Source: CBDBEU01 sp965204565 | GTDB lineage: Bacteria; Pseudomonadota; Alphaproteobacteria; Rhizobiales; TMED25 | Length of the DNA stretch: 64,000 nucleotides | NCBI GenBank assembly: GCA_965204565.1 | Contig: CBDBEU010000003.1 | Coordinates: forward strand, 1-64,000 | Direction: 5' to 3' | In this document: positions 55,636-64,000 of the stretch, in pieces | How the letters are laid out: each line of letters starts with the position of its first letter | How positions within the stretch are numbered: the first letter of the stretch is position 1 | Translations under genes and position numbers: made by a program | Notes under the pieces: generated by a model | What the model saw: only the letters and a program-made list of their open reading frames with translations | Databases searched by the model: none | Told to the model about the DNA's origin: nothing

Positions 55636-56488
55636 TGGTCTGGCCTCATTATTATAGCCACGAGATGAGGGCTGCGGCGAGCACGATAGCTGCCATGACG
55701 TTTTTAATGTTGCGCTCGAAGCGAGTTGCGATGCGCCGCCGGTCTTTGAGGCGGCAGAACATGCGTTCGATGATGTTTCGCTCCCTGTAGACGGCCTGAT
55801 CGTAGTGACATCGGATTTTGCAGGTCTTTCGCGGCGGGATGACAGGCCCGGTCCCGCGCCCTTCAAGCCATTCGCGCAGTTCCCGGCCGTCACGGCCTTT
55901 GTCGGCGACAATTTCGGCGGATGGCGGCATGGCCTCGATGCAGCGCTGTGCGACCTTGCAATCATGCACGTTTCCGGGCGTCGGGAGCAGGACGCAATTG
56001 ACAAAAACACGGGGCGGCCCTTGTGGTCGCGGACGGCGTGGAGCCCGGTGTTGCATCCGCCTTTGGTGCGGCCGATACCATGGGGGCATGGGGCCAGGAC
56101 CGCCCTTTTCCGCCGCCGGCGCAGAGCGATGAACCTTGATGCGGGAACTGTCGATGAATAGCCGGTCAGGCGTATCCTCGACGCCTGCCGGAGCGCTGAA
56201 GATACCTTCCCATATAGCGGCGCGCTCGGCCCGGCGGACGAAGCGGTTGCAGAGCGTCTTCTTCGGCCCGTGGGTAGCGGCGCAGTCGGCCCGGCGACCG
56301 CCGCAGCGCAGTGCATGGACGATCATCAACGTGCTTCTTGCCGCGCACATCGGTCGGCAGAAGCGGCGCGATCCGAGCCCGCTGAGAATCGGAAAACAAG
56401 AAGAAATCATACATCCCCTTACCTCCTCATCGGCGGCAATGAACCATCCCCGGATCAAATCGGGAAGACAATTATCGGGGCCGGACCC
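55636..56488 (-). mobile_element. IS5-family (IS427-like) element, two-frame transposase
   Basis: Imperfect terminal repeats: GGGTCCGGCCCCGATAAT (minus strand at 56488) and TGGTCTGGCCTCATTATTAT (plus strand at 55636). The transposase starts MYDFFLFSDSQRARIAPLLP in one frame and, from about 56330, continues in another (HALRCGGRRADCAATHGPKK, FIDSSRIKVHRSAPAAEKGG, EIVADKGRDGRELREWLEGR, CHYDQAVYRERNIIERMFCR) to a stop at 55652. IS427-type elements often use programmed frameshifting between two frames, so this copy could be functional. A fragment of its left end is at 47614-47720. Confidence 0.88.
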
Positions 56489-56689
56489 TAGATAACCGAT
56501 CAGTTAGAACAGAACATCAGCGTGCCACCGTTGTTGTCGGGCCAGGCTTGATCGCCAGTAATCGACCTGCATGACAATGGCAGTGCAGATGCGTCGCCCT
56601 TGTCATTATGGCTTGCTGCAATGTATCGTTGATGCCGGTTTGAACTCCTTCTTAAGCCGCGCCGTTTCAGCCAAATCTCTCATGGGGAT

Positions 56690-56824
56690 GTGTTGTTGGA
56701 TTGCGTGAAAACCGATGGGGGATTCCTGACACAGGACAATCAGACGAGGTTGTACGAGATAAATGAGCGTCTGGGCGACCTCATCGAGAATTGGAGGCTT
56801 TTCATGGTAGAGAACAATACCTGA
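56690..56824 (+). pseudogene. C-terminal remnant of an unknown gene before a terminator
   Basis: A plus-strand frame open from 56633 reads VLLDCVKTDGGFLTQDNQTR, LYEINERLGDLIENWRLFMV-ENNT and stops at 56824, 18 bases before a strong terminator. GTG at 56690 is a possible start but has no clear ribosome site. It looks like the tail of a lost gene whose terminator survives. Unrecognised. Confidence 0.4.
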
Positions 56825-56842
56825 CTCTGTCCGTGATATCAG

Positions 56843-56875
56843 ATGCCTGCCAGAAAAGCCTGGCAGGCATTTTTT
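56843..56875 (+). terminator. Rho-independent terminator
   Basis: Perfect 11-bp stem ATGCCTGCCAG / CTGGCAGGCAT (56843-56853 with 56860-56870), six-base loop AAAAGC, then five T. The T run follows on the plus strand, so it ends transcription coming from the left, insulating katG. Confidence 0.9.
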
Positions 56876-57141
56876 CGCACTTTTCAAGGGCTTTTGTTAT
56901 AATGATCAAACCCTCTTTCATTCGATGGGACCGGGTAACCCCAAAACAAGGAGGTAGTCAATGCACGTGTTCATCGCGCCTTGGGGACCGGTGTACATAA
57001 CCGAGATCTGACCTTTCGAGCGAGTGACGATCTGCCCGATGGCATTGCGCATGCGCTTGTATCTCTTTCTAAGAATTGTTGATCCTTATATACGGATATA
57101 CGGAGCTCAGTGGAACAATTCGGAACACGATTGGAGAGAGC

Positions 57142-59331
57142 ATGGACGGCGGAAACAGGTGCCCAGTGTCTGGCGCAAACACAGCGATGGGGGCCCAATC
57201 AATCCAGGACTGGTGGCCAAACCAGTTGAACCTGAGAATTCTCCATCAGAACTCTGCCCTGGTCGATCCAATGGGCAAGGGATTCAACTATGCCAAGGAA
57301 TTCAAGACCCTCGATCTTGGTGCCTTGAAAAACGACCTCTACGCGCTGATGACCGACAGCCAGGACTGGTGGCCTGCCGACTACGGTCATTATGGCCCGT
57401 TCTTTATTCGGATGGCCTGGCACAGCGCCGGCACCTACCGCATCGGCGATGGCCGCGGCGGCGCATCGTCGGGCACGCAGCGCTTTGCACCCCTCAATAG
57501 CTGGCCGGACAATGTCAGCCTCGACAAGGCCCGCAGGCTGCTGTGGCCGATCAAACAGAAATACGGCAACAAGATCTCATGGGCCGACCTGATGATCCTC
57601 GCCGGCAACTGTGCCATCGAGTCGATGGGCGGCAAGACCTTCGGTTTTGCTGGCGGACGCGAGGATGTTTGGGAGCCTGAAGAGGATATCTGCTGGGGAG
57701 CCGAGACCGAGTGGCTCGGTGACAAGCGCTACTCCGGTGACCGGGAGCTTGAGAACCCGCTGGCGGCCGTGCAGATGGGTCTGATCTACGTGAACCCGGA
57801 AGGGCCGAACGGCCAGCCGAGTATCGTCGCTTCCGGCCGCGATATACGAGAGACGTTCGCGCGCATGGCGATGAATGACGAGGAGACCGTCGCGCTCGTT
57901 GCCGGCGGGCATACATTCGGCAAATGCCACGGCGCTGCCGATCCGGAAAAGTATGTCGGCCCCGATCCCGAGGGCGCCAGCATCGAAGAGCAGGGCCTCG
58001 GCTGGAAGAACAGTTTCGGCAGCGGTATAGGCGACGACACGATCAGCAGCGGGATTGAAGGTGCATGGACCCCCAACCCGGTGAAGTGGGATAATGGCTA
58101 TTTCGACATGCTGTTCGGCCACGATTGGGATTTGGTGAAAAGCCCTGCCGGTGCATGGCAATGGGTCCCGGTAAGCCCTGATGATAAGGATCTTGCGCCG
58201 GCAGCCCACGACCCGTCTGAGCGGACAACAACCATCATGACCACAGCGGACATGGCGATGCGGATGGACCCGATCTACGAGCCGATTTCGCGACGCTTTC
58301 ACGAGAACCCGGACGAGTTCGCCGACGCTTTCGCCCGGGCGTGGTACAAGCTGACCCACCGCGACATGGGCCCGCGTGCGCGCTATCTCGGCGCGGAAGT
58401 TCCCGCGGAAGTGTTGTTGTGGCAGGATCCCGTCCCCGAAGTTGATCACGAATTGGCCGACGCAAAGGACATTGCGGATCTTAAGGACAAGATCCTCGCA
58501 TCGGGATTATCCATCTCCCAATTGGTGTCGACCGCCTGGGCTTCGGCCTCGACATTCCGCGGCTCCGACAAACGCGGTGGAGCGAACGGCGCACGCATTC
58601 GCCTCAGCCCGCAGAAGGACTGGGACGCCAACCAGCCGGCCCAGCTGGCTAAGATGCTGAACAAGCTGGAGGAGGTCCAGAAGGACTTCAATGGCTCACA
58701 ATCTGGCGGCAAGAAGGTCTCGCTGGCAGACGTGATCGTGCTTGGCGGCTGTGCTGCTGTCGAGCAGGCGGCAAAGAACGCCGGGCACAGCATCGAGGTT
58801 CCCTTCACCCCGGGCCGCACCGATGCGCCGCAGGAGCAAACTGACGTTGAGTCCTTTACTGTACTCGAACCGGTCGCTGACGGGTTCCGTAACTACCTCA
58901 AGACGCAATACGCCGTTTCGGCAGAGGGACTGATGATCGACAAGGCGCAATTGCTGACGCTGACCGCGCCTGAGATGACGGTACTCGTCGGCGGCATGCG
59001 CGTTCTGAACGCAAACGCTCCGCAGTCTGAGCATGGCGTCTTCACCAAGAAGCCAGAGACGTTGACCAATGATTTCTTCGTCAATCTGCTCGACATGAGC
59101 ACGGCGTGGAAGGCGTCGCCGCAGACCGAAGGCGTGTTCGAGGGACGTGACCGCGCAACCGATGAGCTCAAGTGGACCGGCACCAGCGCAGACCTCGTCT
59201 TCGGTTCGAACTCCCAGCTCCGGGCTGTCGCGGAAGTCTATGCATGCGATGACTCCAGCCAAATGTTTGTGCGTGATTTCGTGGCAGCATGGAACAAGGT
59301 GATGAATCTAGATCGCTTCGACCTTGCCTGA
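57142..59331 (+). CDS. katG: Catalase-peroxidase
   Basis: Bifunctional heme enzyme that removes hydrogen peroxide and has peroxidase activity. 729 residues from ATG 57142, which has GGAGAG 5 bases upstream; the frame extends to 57076 but without such a site. Distal heme motif RMAWHSAGTYR (Arg-Trp-His), the Tyr of the Met-Tyr-Trp cross-link in AAVQMGLIYVNPEGPNGQP, proximal heme ligand in ETVALVAGGHTFGKCHGA, and the complete C-terminal duplicate domain. Intact. The upstream terminator and a hairpin downstream suggest its own transcription unit; peroxide control through OxyR is likely but no site was assigned. Confidence 0.97.
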   Translation: MDGGNRCPVSGANTAMGAQSIQDWWPNQLNLRILHQNSALVDPMGKGFNYAKEFKTLDLGALKNDLYALMTDSQDWWPADYGHYGPFFIRMAWHSAGTYRIGDGRGGASSGTQRFAPLNSWPDNVSLDKARRLLWPIKQKYGNKISWADLMILAGNCAIESMGGKTFGFAGGREDVWEPEEDICWGAETEWLGDKRYSGDRELENPLAAVQMGLIYVNPEGPNGQPSIVASGRDIRETFARMAMNDEETVALVAGGHTFGKCHGAADPEKYVGPDPEGASIEEQGLGWKNSFGSGIGDDTISSGIEGAWTPNPVKWDNGYFDMLFGHDWDLVKSPAGAWQWVPVSPDDKDLAPAAHDPSERTTTIMTTADMAMRMDPIYEPISRRFHENPDEFADAFARAWYKLTHRDMGPRARYLGAEVPAEVLLWQDPVPEVDHELADAKDIADLKDKILASGLSISQLVSTAWASASTFRGSDKRGGANGARIRLSPQKDWDANQPAQLAKMLNKLEEVQKDFNGSQSGGKKVSLADVIVLGGCAAVEQAAKNAGHSIEVPFTPGRTDAPQEQTDVESFTVLEPVADGFRNYLKTQYAVSAEGLMIDKAQLLTLTAPEMTVLVGGMRVLNANAPQSEHGVFTKKPETLTNDFFVNLLDMSTAWKASPQTEGVFEGRDRATDELKWTGTSADLVFGSNSQLRAVAEVYACDDSSQMFVRDFVAAWNKVMNLDRFDLA

Positions 59332-59699
59332 TCCGCAGGCCAAGACAAGGACATGACATCGGGATGGCGTTTCAATTCAATTTGAAACGCCATTCTGACT
59401 CCACAACCTCGCAATCTAAGTCTCCAGGGCTCAAGCCCTCCTCCATCTCAAAAAATTCAAAATGAAGCCAGCCATGCGCTCCGCAGGGTCAAATTTGCCT
59501 TGCAGGCCATCATTGTGCTGGGTTTCCCGCACACACAGCAATATCGGCCTACGACTGCGGGTCTCGACCTTCAACAGGCACGAGCATCTCGCGAGGAGAA
59601 GCATGGCAGGTGATGCGTAACGACAGGAAGGTCTTACACCACATTTCCCATATGGCTCCATTGATTGATGTGATTGATCGTCGGTTCCGTCATAAGAAA
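59332..59699. other. Downstream region of katG, no gene seen
   Basis: It holds the hairpin at 59364-59393 and then sequence leading into the IS1380 remnant. Short frames on both strands are without family features. Confidence 0.5.
59364..59393 (+). terminator. Hairpin after katG, probable terminator
   Basis: Perfect 12-bp stem ATGGCGTTTCAA / TTGAAACGCCAT with a six-base loop, 33 bases after the katG stop. No long T run follows, so it may work as an RNA-stabilising or weak termination hairpin. Confidence 0.65.
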
Positions 59700-60720
59700 A
59701 AATGTCTTGAGCGCATTTTGGGGCGCGGCATATGGCAAACCCGGCGGATGAACCGGTTGACGGGCCTCTTCGGCTCGATTTCGACCGCCGCCTGAAGCTC
59801 GAGTCCACAGTTCCGGAATCACCACCGACGCCGGATAGCCGGCCTGCCGCGAGCTTGATGACGCGCTCGGCTTGACGGACATGGCCGGCCATGAGGACGT
59901 AAACGATGCCGCCCGCCCGGGACGCGATCCCGCGATGCGATGGATTGTCGGCGGGCGCGCCGTAGCCGGGCAGGCCGCGTGCAACGGCCGGATGGGGCGA
60001 TTGGAGACAGAGTTCCTTGCCGGTGACGAGAACCTCCCCGCACCGACCGATCTGTCGGGGCAACGGATTGATCGGGTGCACGCGCGGCATCCGCCCAGGG
60101 CCATCGTGCTCGCCATGGATTCCATGGCGATCAGGCCGACCCATGGCGATCAGAAAGGTGCCGCCTGGAATGGACACTTCGCCTGCACACGCCGACATCT
60201 GCTGTTTGTGTTCAACCGGTTCGGCGATCCGGAACGCAGCCGAGGGCGACCGGTATACGATCCGTCTCAAAGCCGACGCGATCCTTCGGCAAAGCATCGC
60301 CCGCCTTCCGACCCGCCCGTCGGCCGCCCACCCGATCATATGATCCGCACCCATGCCGGCTTCAGCCGTCAGGCAGGGTCATGGGACAAGAAGCGTCGGG
60401 TCGTCGCCAGGATCGAACGACATCCGGGCGAACTTGTCCCGCGCGTCGGCTTCATGCGCTCTCCTGCAATCCCGGTAACTTCATGCGGACGCCGGGTCTG
60501 CCGGAGGCGGTCAGGCGATGGTCGCCGACCGGTCTGAAGGAGAAGCCGATCAGGATCGGCGCCGGGATCGTCACACACGGCCGGTACGTCACGTTCCAGT
60601 CCAGTTGGCCCGGTTGGCCGAGGGCGCGGTGCTAGGGGGCCTGATCGCCGAACTTCGGCCGCAGCCGGCGCCGGCGTGACGTGTCCGGTTGTCATGCAGT
60701 CCGGCAAGGACCACGGGCGA
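59700..60720 (+). mobile_element. IS1380-family transposase remnant, copy 2 (inverted relative to copy 1)
   Basis: The plus strand encodes MANPADEPVDGPLRLDFDRR-LKLE, a gap, then TDMAGHEDVNDAARPGRDPA-MRWIVGG, GRMGRLETEFLAGDENLPAP, TDLSGQRIDRVHARHPPRAI and WNGHFACTRRHLLFVFNRFG, after which frames are lost; later DKKRRVVARIERHPGELVPR-VGF appears. It has a central deletion compared with copy 1 at 10787-12009 but retains WNGHFACT, which copy 1 lacks in frame. Dead. Confidence 0.85.
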
Positions 60721-60729
60721 GGTGTGTCC

Positions 60730-60890
60730 TGATGACGACGAAATCGGCAATCCCGGCGCGATATACGCCGGCGTCACCGTTCTCGATGTCCATCGATCCC
60801 CACGACGATGGTCCGGGGTTGCAGATGTCCGCCCGTGGAGGGCAATATCAACTCGACGATGGCCGTCAGCCCGTGAATGTGGGCCTATAC
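60730..60890 (+). repeat. Dispersed repeat shared with 7850-7965
   Basis: Same orientation and largely the same sequence as 7850-7965, with about 50 extra bases (roughly 60813-60862). Directly follows the IS1380 copy 2 remnant, so it is probably part of that element's end. Confidence 0.7.
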
Positions 60891-60970
60891 AAGTTTTTGA
60901 GGAGCGTGGATTGTTGGTACGAAGAATTACAAACTCAACAAGCCCCAGTCGCCGAGTGCGGAGTAACATC

Positions 60971-61342
60971 ATGTTTTATCGCGTGCAGCCCATTGTCTTT
61001 ACGGCATTTCTCTCGGCATCGTGTGCATCGCCAGCTAGTGATGTAGTAGCCACTCCCGTGTCACCCAATGTCTACGCGAACTACTCGTGCGAGCAGATTG
61101 GTCAAGAGATGCAGTGGGTATCATCAAAGGCATCCCAATTCGCAGGACGGCAAGATAGCTAGGCTAAGGAGGACGCCTTTGCTAGGGGTGTAGGCTTGAT
61201 AGTTTTTTGGCCCGCGCTTTTCCTGATAGAGGGCGACAATGAAGTGAAGTACGGACTTTCCAGACTACGTGGACAAATGGATGCGCTTAAATTGGCATCG
61301 AGAAAGAAACAATGTGGACATACCGTACAAGAAACTTATTAG
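60971..61342 (+). pseudogene. Small lipoprotein gene interrupted by an amber codon
   Basis: It starts MFYRVQPIVFTAFLSASCAS, a lipoprotein signal with lipobox LSASC, then ASDVVATPVSPNVYANYSCE-QIGQEMQWVSSKASQFAGRQ. A TAG at 61160-61162 stops it, but the same frame continues AKEDAFARGVGLIVFWPALF-LIEGDN and LRGQMDALKLASRKKQCG to a stop at 61342. The whole resembles a family of short envelope lipoproteins with a metal-like Cys at the end. One substitution separates it from an intact gene of 123 codons. Confidence 0.7.
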
Positions 61343-61803
61343 ATTTATTCATTTGTATTTTTAATACTTGTCTCATATTGGTTTGTCGGAGTGGATGCTT
61401 CACTAATTCGCAAAGTTGCTGCGGTCTGGCTGTTCACGGTGCGCGAACAGCAGCTTCATTGGGCTGGCCCGGGGCCGTTGGCAAGACGCTGCAGTTCCGG
61501 AAATCGAGCGCTGTTTGCGGCGCCAGTCACATTTCGCCCAAAATATCTGATATCCCCCTCATCTCTTTCTGGAACCTGGCAAAATTCGCTGATATTGGTT
61601 TGTGGGGGAGGCTCGTGCGAGGGCATGCCGGATACATCGCGAAACGATTGCCGCAATTGCAGCGCCTTTTAGTGATATACCCTTTCACGCACAGAGTTTG
61701 ATTCCATGTGCGGGGCGCTTGACAGGATCGGTGTTCGTGCGCCTTGCCAAGGGTTGAATTGTGCTTGAATCTCGGCCGAACAGCGACAGAAGGTCATCGA
61801 AGC
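61343..61803. other. Region upstream of lptD, no gene recognised
   Basis: About 460 bases. In related genomes lptF and lptG precede lptD here; no trace of them is visible. A minus-strand frame at 61456-61656 and a plus-strand frame at 61391-61672 lack family features. The lptD promoter should lie near its right end. Confidence 0.5.
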
Positions 61804-64000
61804 GTGAGAGTTGAAGCCTCAAAGCCGTTGGAGCGTTGCGCATTCGCTGGCGTGCTGGCGGTTGTGCTCGCGCTTTTTTTCGGCCATTTGAGCCCAGCAC
61901 TGGCACAACTCGGCGTGCGCACGGATGATTCTTTTCCAGCCCCCGTCGTGCCCACCGTCGCCGAAGACGCCCAGGTTCTGCTCGAAGCTGACAGTCTGAC
62001 CTATGACAACCGCACCGAGACGGTGACGGCGACCGGCAATGCAACGGTCTATTACGGAACCTACACGGTGCGTGCTGACCGCATCGTCTACAATCGCGCA
62101 ATCGATACGGTGGTGGCATTTGGTGACATCACCATCACCGAAGAAAGCGGCACCATCGTCAAGGCTGGTGAAATCGAGCTCAGTAATGAGCTGAGAGAGG
62201 GTTTCATCTACTCAGTCACCGCTCTTCTTTCGAACAATGCCAGGATTGGCGCGGCGCGCGGCGTCCGCACTGGCGGTACAGTCACCGAGTTCGACAAGGC
62301 TGTGTACACGACCTGCGAGGCTTGCGAGGACAATCCGGACAAGCCCCTCACCTGGCAGTTGAAGGCTGACAAGGTTCACCACGACAAGACGGAACAAATC
62401 ATCGAATACCGGAATGTCACGCTTGAGCTGTTTGGCCATCCGGTTATGTATCTGCCATATTTTTACCATCCCGATCCGTCGGTAAAACGTAAATCGGGGT
62501 TTTTGACGCCTTCGTTTTCATCGTCGGATTTTTACGGTTTCGGCGTGCGAACCCCGTATTTCTTCAACCTGGCGCCAAATTATGACCTGACATTTGCGCC
62601 TTTGATCACAACCAAACAGGGGCCCCTGTTCGATTTCGATTTCCGATACAAGGCATCAGATTCCGGATCGTTCAATATTCGTCCAACATTTATCTGGCAG
62701 GCCGATCCCCCAGCCGCGCCGCCCGGCAACGAGACATTTCGCGGTAGCATTGCATCTACAGGCGATTTTGCGATCAATAACGAGTGGAGCTATGGCTGGG
62801 ATGTGATTGCGTCCACGGATGACACATACCTCAAAAGATATGGCTTGGGTTCAGCCACCGATCTTGTCTCGGAGGTCCACCTGACCGGGATCTCCGAGCG
62901 CAACTATCTAACGGTCAAGGGCTACCATTTTGAAGGCCTGCTCGCGAGCGACATCGACTCAATGACACCGGCTGTCCATCCGGCTCTGGACCACAACTAT
63001 ATTTTCGATGATCCGGTTTGGAACGGAGAGCTATCGCTGGATACCCAACTGGTCAGCCTGTCACGTGATGTAGGCGCGGATTCAACGCGCCTGTCCAGCG
63101 ATTTACATTGGCAGCGCAGCTTTATCAGCTCAGGCGGCCAGGTGGTAACGCCGTTCATGAACCTGCGGGGCGATGTTTATGTCGCCGATAATTTGCCCAA
63201 CCCGGTACCTCCGGGTGGCATCCGCTCAGAGACCAGTTTCGGGCGTCTATTGCCTAGCACCGGGGTTCAAGCGAGTTGGCCGCTGGCGCGGACCGACGAT
63301 TGGGGCACGCATGTTTTCGAACCAATCACCCAATTCGTCATTCGTGCCAACGAAACCCACCTCGCAAATGTCGCGAATGAAGACGCCCTAAGTTTGAACT
63401 TCGAAGTTTCAAATGCTTTTGAGCCTGACAAATACTCCGGCATAGACCGTTACGATGAGGGCATACGCGCCAATGTCGGCGGACGTTACACGCTGGCAGA
63501 CAATATGGGTGGCACCTTGACCGCATCCGCCGCCCAATCATTCCATGTCGGAAACTCCAACAGCTTCATGTCAACGAGCGGCCTAGGGTCGGATTCATCG
63601 GACTATGTGACCTCGATTTCCTACCAGAATGATTCGGTGAGAGCTGGATGGCGGGCACGGCTGGATGAAGATGATCTGTCAGTCAATATCACCGAAATCA
63701 GCCTTGCCGCGAATTACGGGGCGTTTGATATACGCGGTGCGTATTCCTACGTCGACAAGACAGCAAACCAGCTTGCCCCGGTGACCGCCGAGGAAATCGC
63801 CGGCGGCGGGTCGGTGCAAATCTATGAAAACTGGAGTGTGAACGGTGGCGCCACCTACAACATCGCCACCAATTCCATGATCAAGGATTATGTTGGTCTA
63901 GGGTATGATGACGAGTGTTTCGCCGTGGATCTGACTTTCTCGGAATCATTCTTCGTTGATCGGGATATCCAACCGGACCAATCGGTGATGCTGACCGTTT
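61804..64000 (+). CDS. lptD: LPS-assembly protein LptD, 3' end outside window
   Basis: Outer-membrane beta barrel that inserts lipopolysaccharide with LptE. From GTG 61804 (AGAAGG about 12 bases upstream) it begins with a signal peptide (VLAVVLALFFGHLSPALAQ). Next is the LptA-like periplasmic domain with LLEADSLTYDNRTETVTATG and ADRIVYNRAIDTVVAFGDI, a Cys pair at residues 171 and 174 (YTTCEACED), and the barrel opening with PVMYLPYFYHPDPSVKRKSG-FLTPSF and YGFGVRTPYFFNLAPNYDLT. The frame stays open to base 64000, giving about 732 residues so far. A TTG at 61765 is an alternative start. Intact as far as seen. Confidence 0.93.
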   Translation, partial: MRVEASKPLERCAFAGVLAVVLALFFGHLSPALAQLGVRTDDSFPAPVVPTVAEDAQVLLEADSLTYDNRTETVTATGNATVYYGTYTVRADRIVYNRAIDTVVAFGDITITEESGTIVKAGEIELSNELREGFIYSVTALLSNNARIGAARGVRTGGTVTEFDKAVYTTCEACEDNPDKPLTWQLKADKVHHDKTEQIIEYRNVTLELFGHPVMYLPYFYHPDPSVKRKSGFLTPSFSSSDFYGFGVRTPYFFNLAPNYDLTFAPLITTKQGPLFDFDFRYKASDSGSFNIRPTFIWQADPPAAPPGNETFRGSIASTGDFAINNEWSYGWDVIASTDDTYLKRYGLGSATDLVSEVHLTGISERNYLTVKGYHFEGLLASDIDSMTPAVHPALDHNYIFDDPVWNGELSLDTQLVSLSRDVGADSTRLSSDLHWQRSFISSGGQVVTPFMNLRGDVYVADNLPNPVPPGGIRSETSFGRLLPSTGVQASWPLARTDDWGTHVFEPITQFVIRANETHLANVANEDALSLNFEVSNAFEPDKYSGIDRYDEGIRANVGGRYTLADNMGGTLTASAAQSFHVGNSNSFMSTSGLGSDSSDYVTSISYQNDSVRAGWRARLDEDDLSVNITEISLAANYGAFDIRGAYSYVDKTANQLAPVTAEEIAGGGSVQIYENWSVNGGATYNIATNSMIKDYVGLGYDDECFAVDLTFSESFFVDRDIQPDQSVMLTV

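Noticed and set aside
57000..57141. OxyR site upstream of katG
   Set aside because: The TATATACGGATATACGGA stretch is suggestive of a regulatory repeat, but it does not clearly match the spaced OxyR pattern.

Overview
The window reads as a chromosome segment of an alphaproteobacterium, most likely from Hyphomicrobiales (rhizobia and relatives). It is GC-rich. The flanks carry housekeeping order I know from that group: purM-purN, ndk, an ABC-F ATPase, holC facing pepA, and lptD at the far end. A penicillin-binding protein followed by small DUF1214 and DUF1254 membrane proteins fits the same group. No rRNA, tRNA or CRISPR array was seen.

Layout: 0-6.3 kb is intact housekeeping DNA. From 6.3 kb to about 61.8 kb intact genes alternate with gene remnants and dead insertion sequences. 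IS5 (several kinds), IS21, IS256, IS3, IS30, ISAzo13, IS481 and IS1380 are all represented, mostly as truncated or frameshifted pieces and sometimes joined into chimeric reading frames. Broken host genes include pepA, tlyA, a cpaC-type secretin, an acetolactate-synthase-like enzyme, a ketopantoate-reductase-like gene, a glycosyltransferase-like gene and a small lipoprotein. In related genomes lptF and lptG normally lie between pepA and lptD. Here that interval has been replaced by about 54 kb of other DNA.

Intact blocks inside the mosaic: aroC and a methyltransferase (8.2-10.4 kb); ycgN, a class A penicillin-binding protein, DUF1214 and DUF1254 (12.2-16.1 kb); a 3140-residue repeat autotransporter (18.9-28.3 kb); a P2-type contractile-tail module without head, lysis or baseplate genes (29.8-36.6 kb) next to phage regulatory scraps; a flavin monooxygenase-like protein, a sulfatase and an AbrB-type membrane protein (42.0-45.9 kb); an AT-richer defence island (49.7-53.4 kb); and katG (57.1-59.3 kb).

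Two items stand out. (1) The defence island looks like one operon: a ribbon-helix-helix protein, an Eco57I-type DNA methyltransferase continuous with a BsuBI/PstI-type endonuclease apart from one frameshift and one stop codon, a small three-helix membrane protein, and a Thoeris ThsB-like TIR protein. Pairing this TIR family with a membrane protein that has no visible ligand-sensing domain does not match the Thoeris layouts I know. (2) The giant autotransporter has ten near-identical 756-bp units (20237-27796), each holding two Cys-containing domains. Sequence variants sit in adjacent blocks, which points to recent expansion by recombination.
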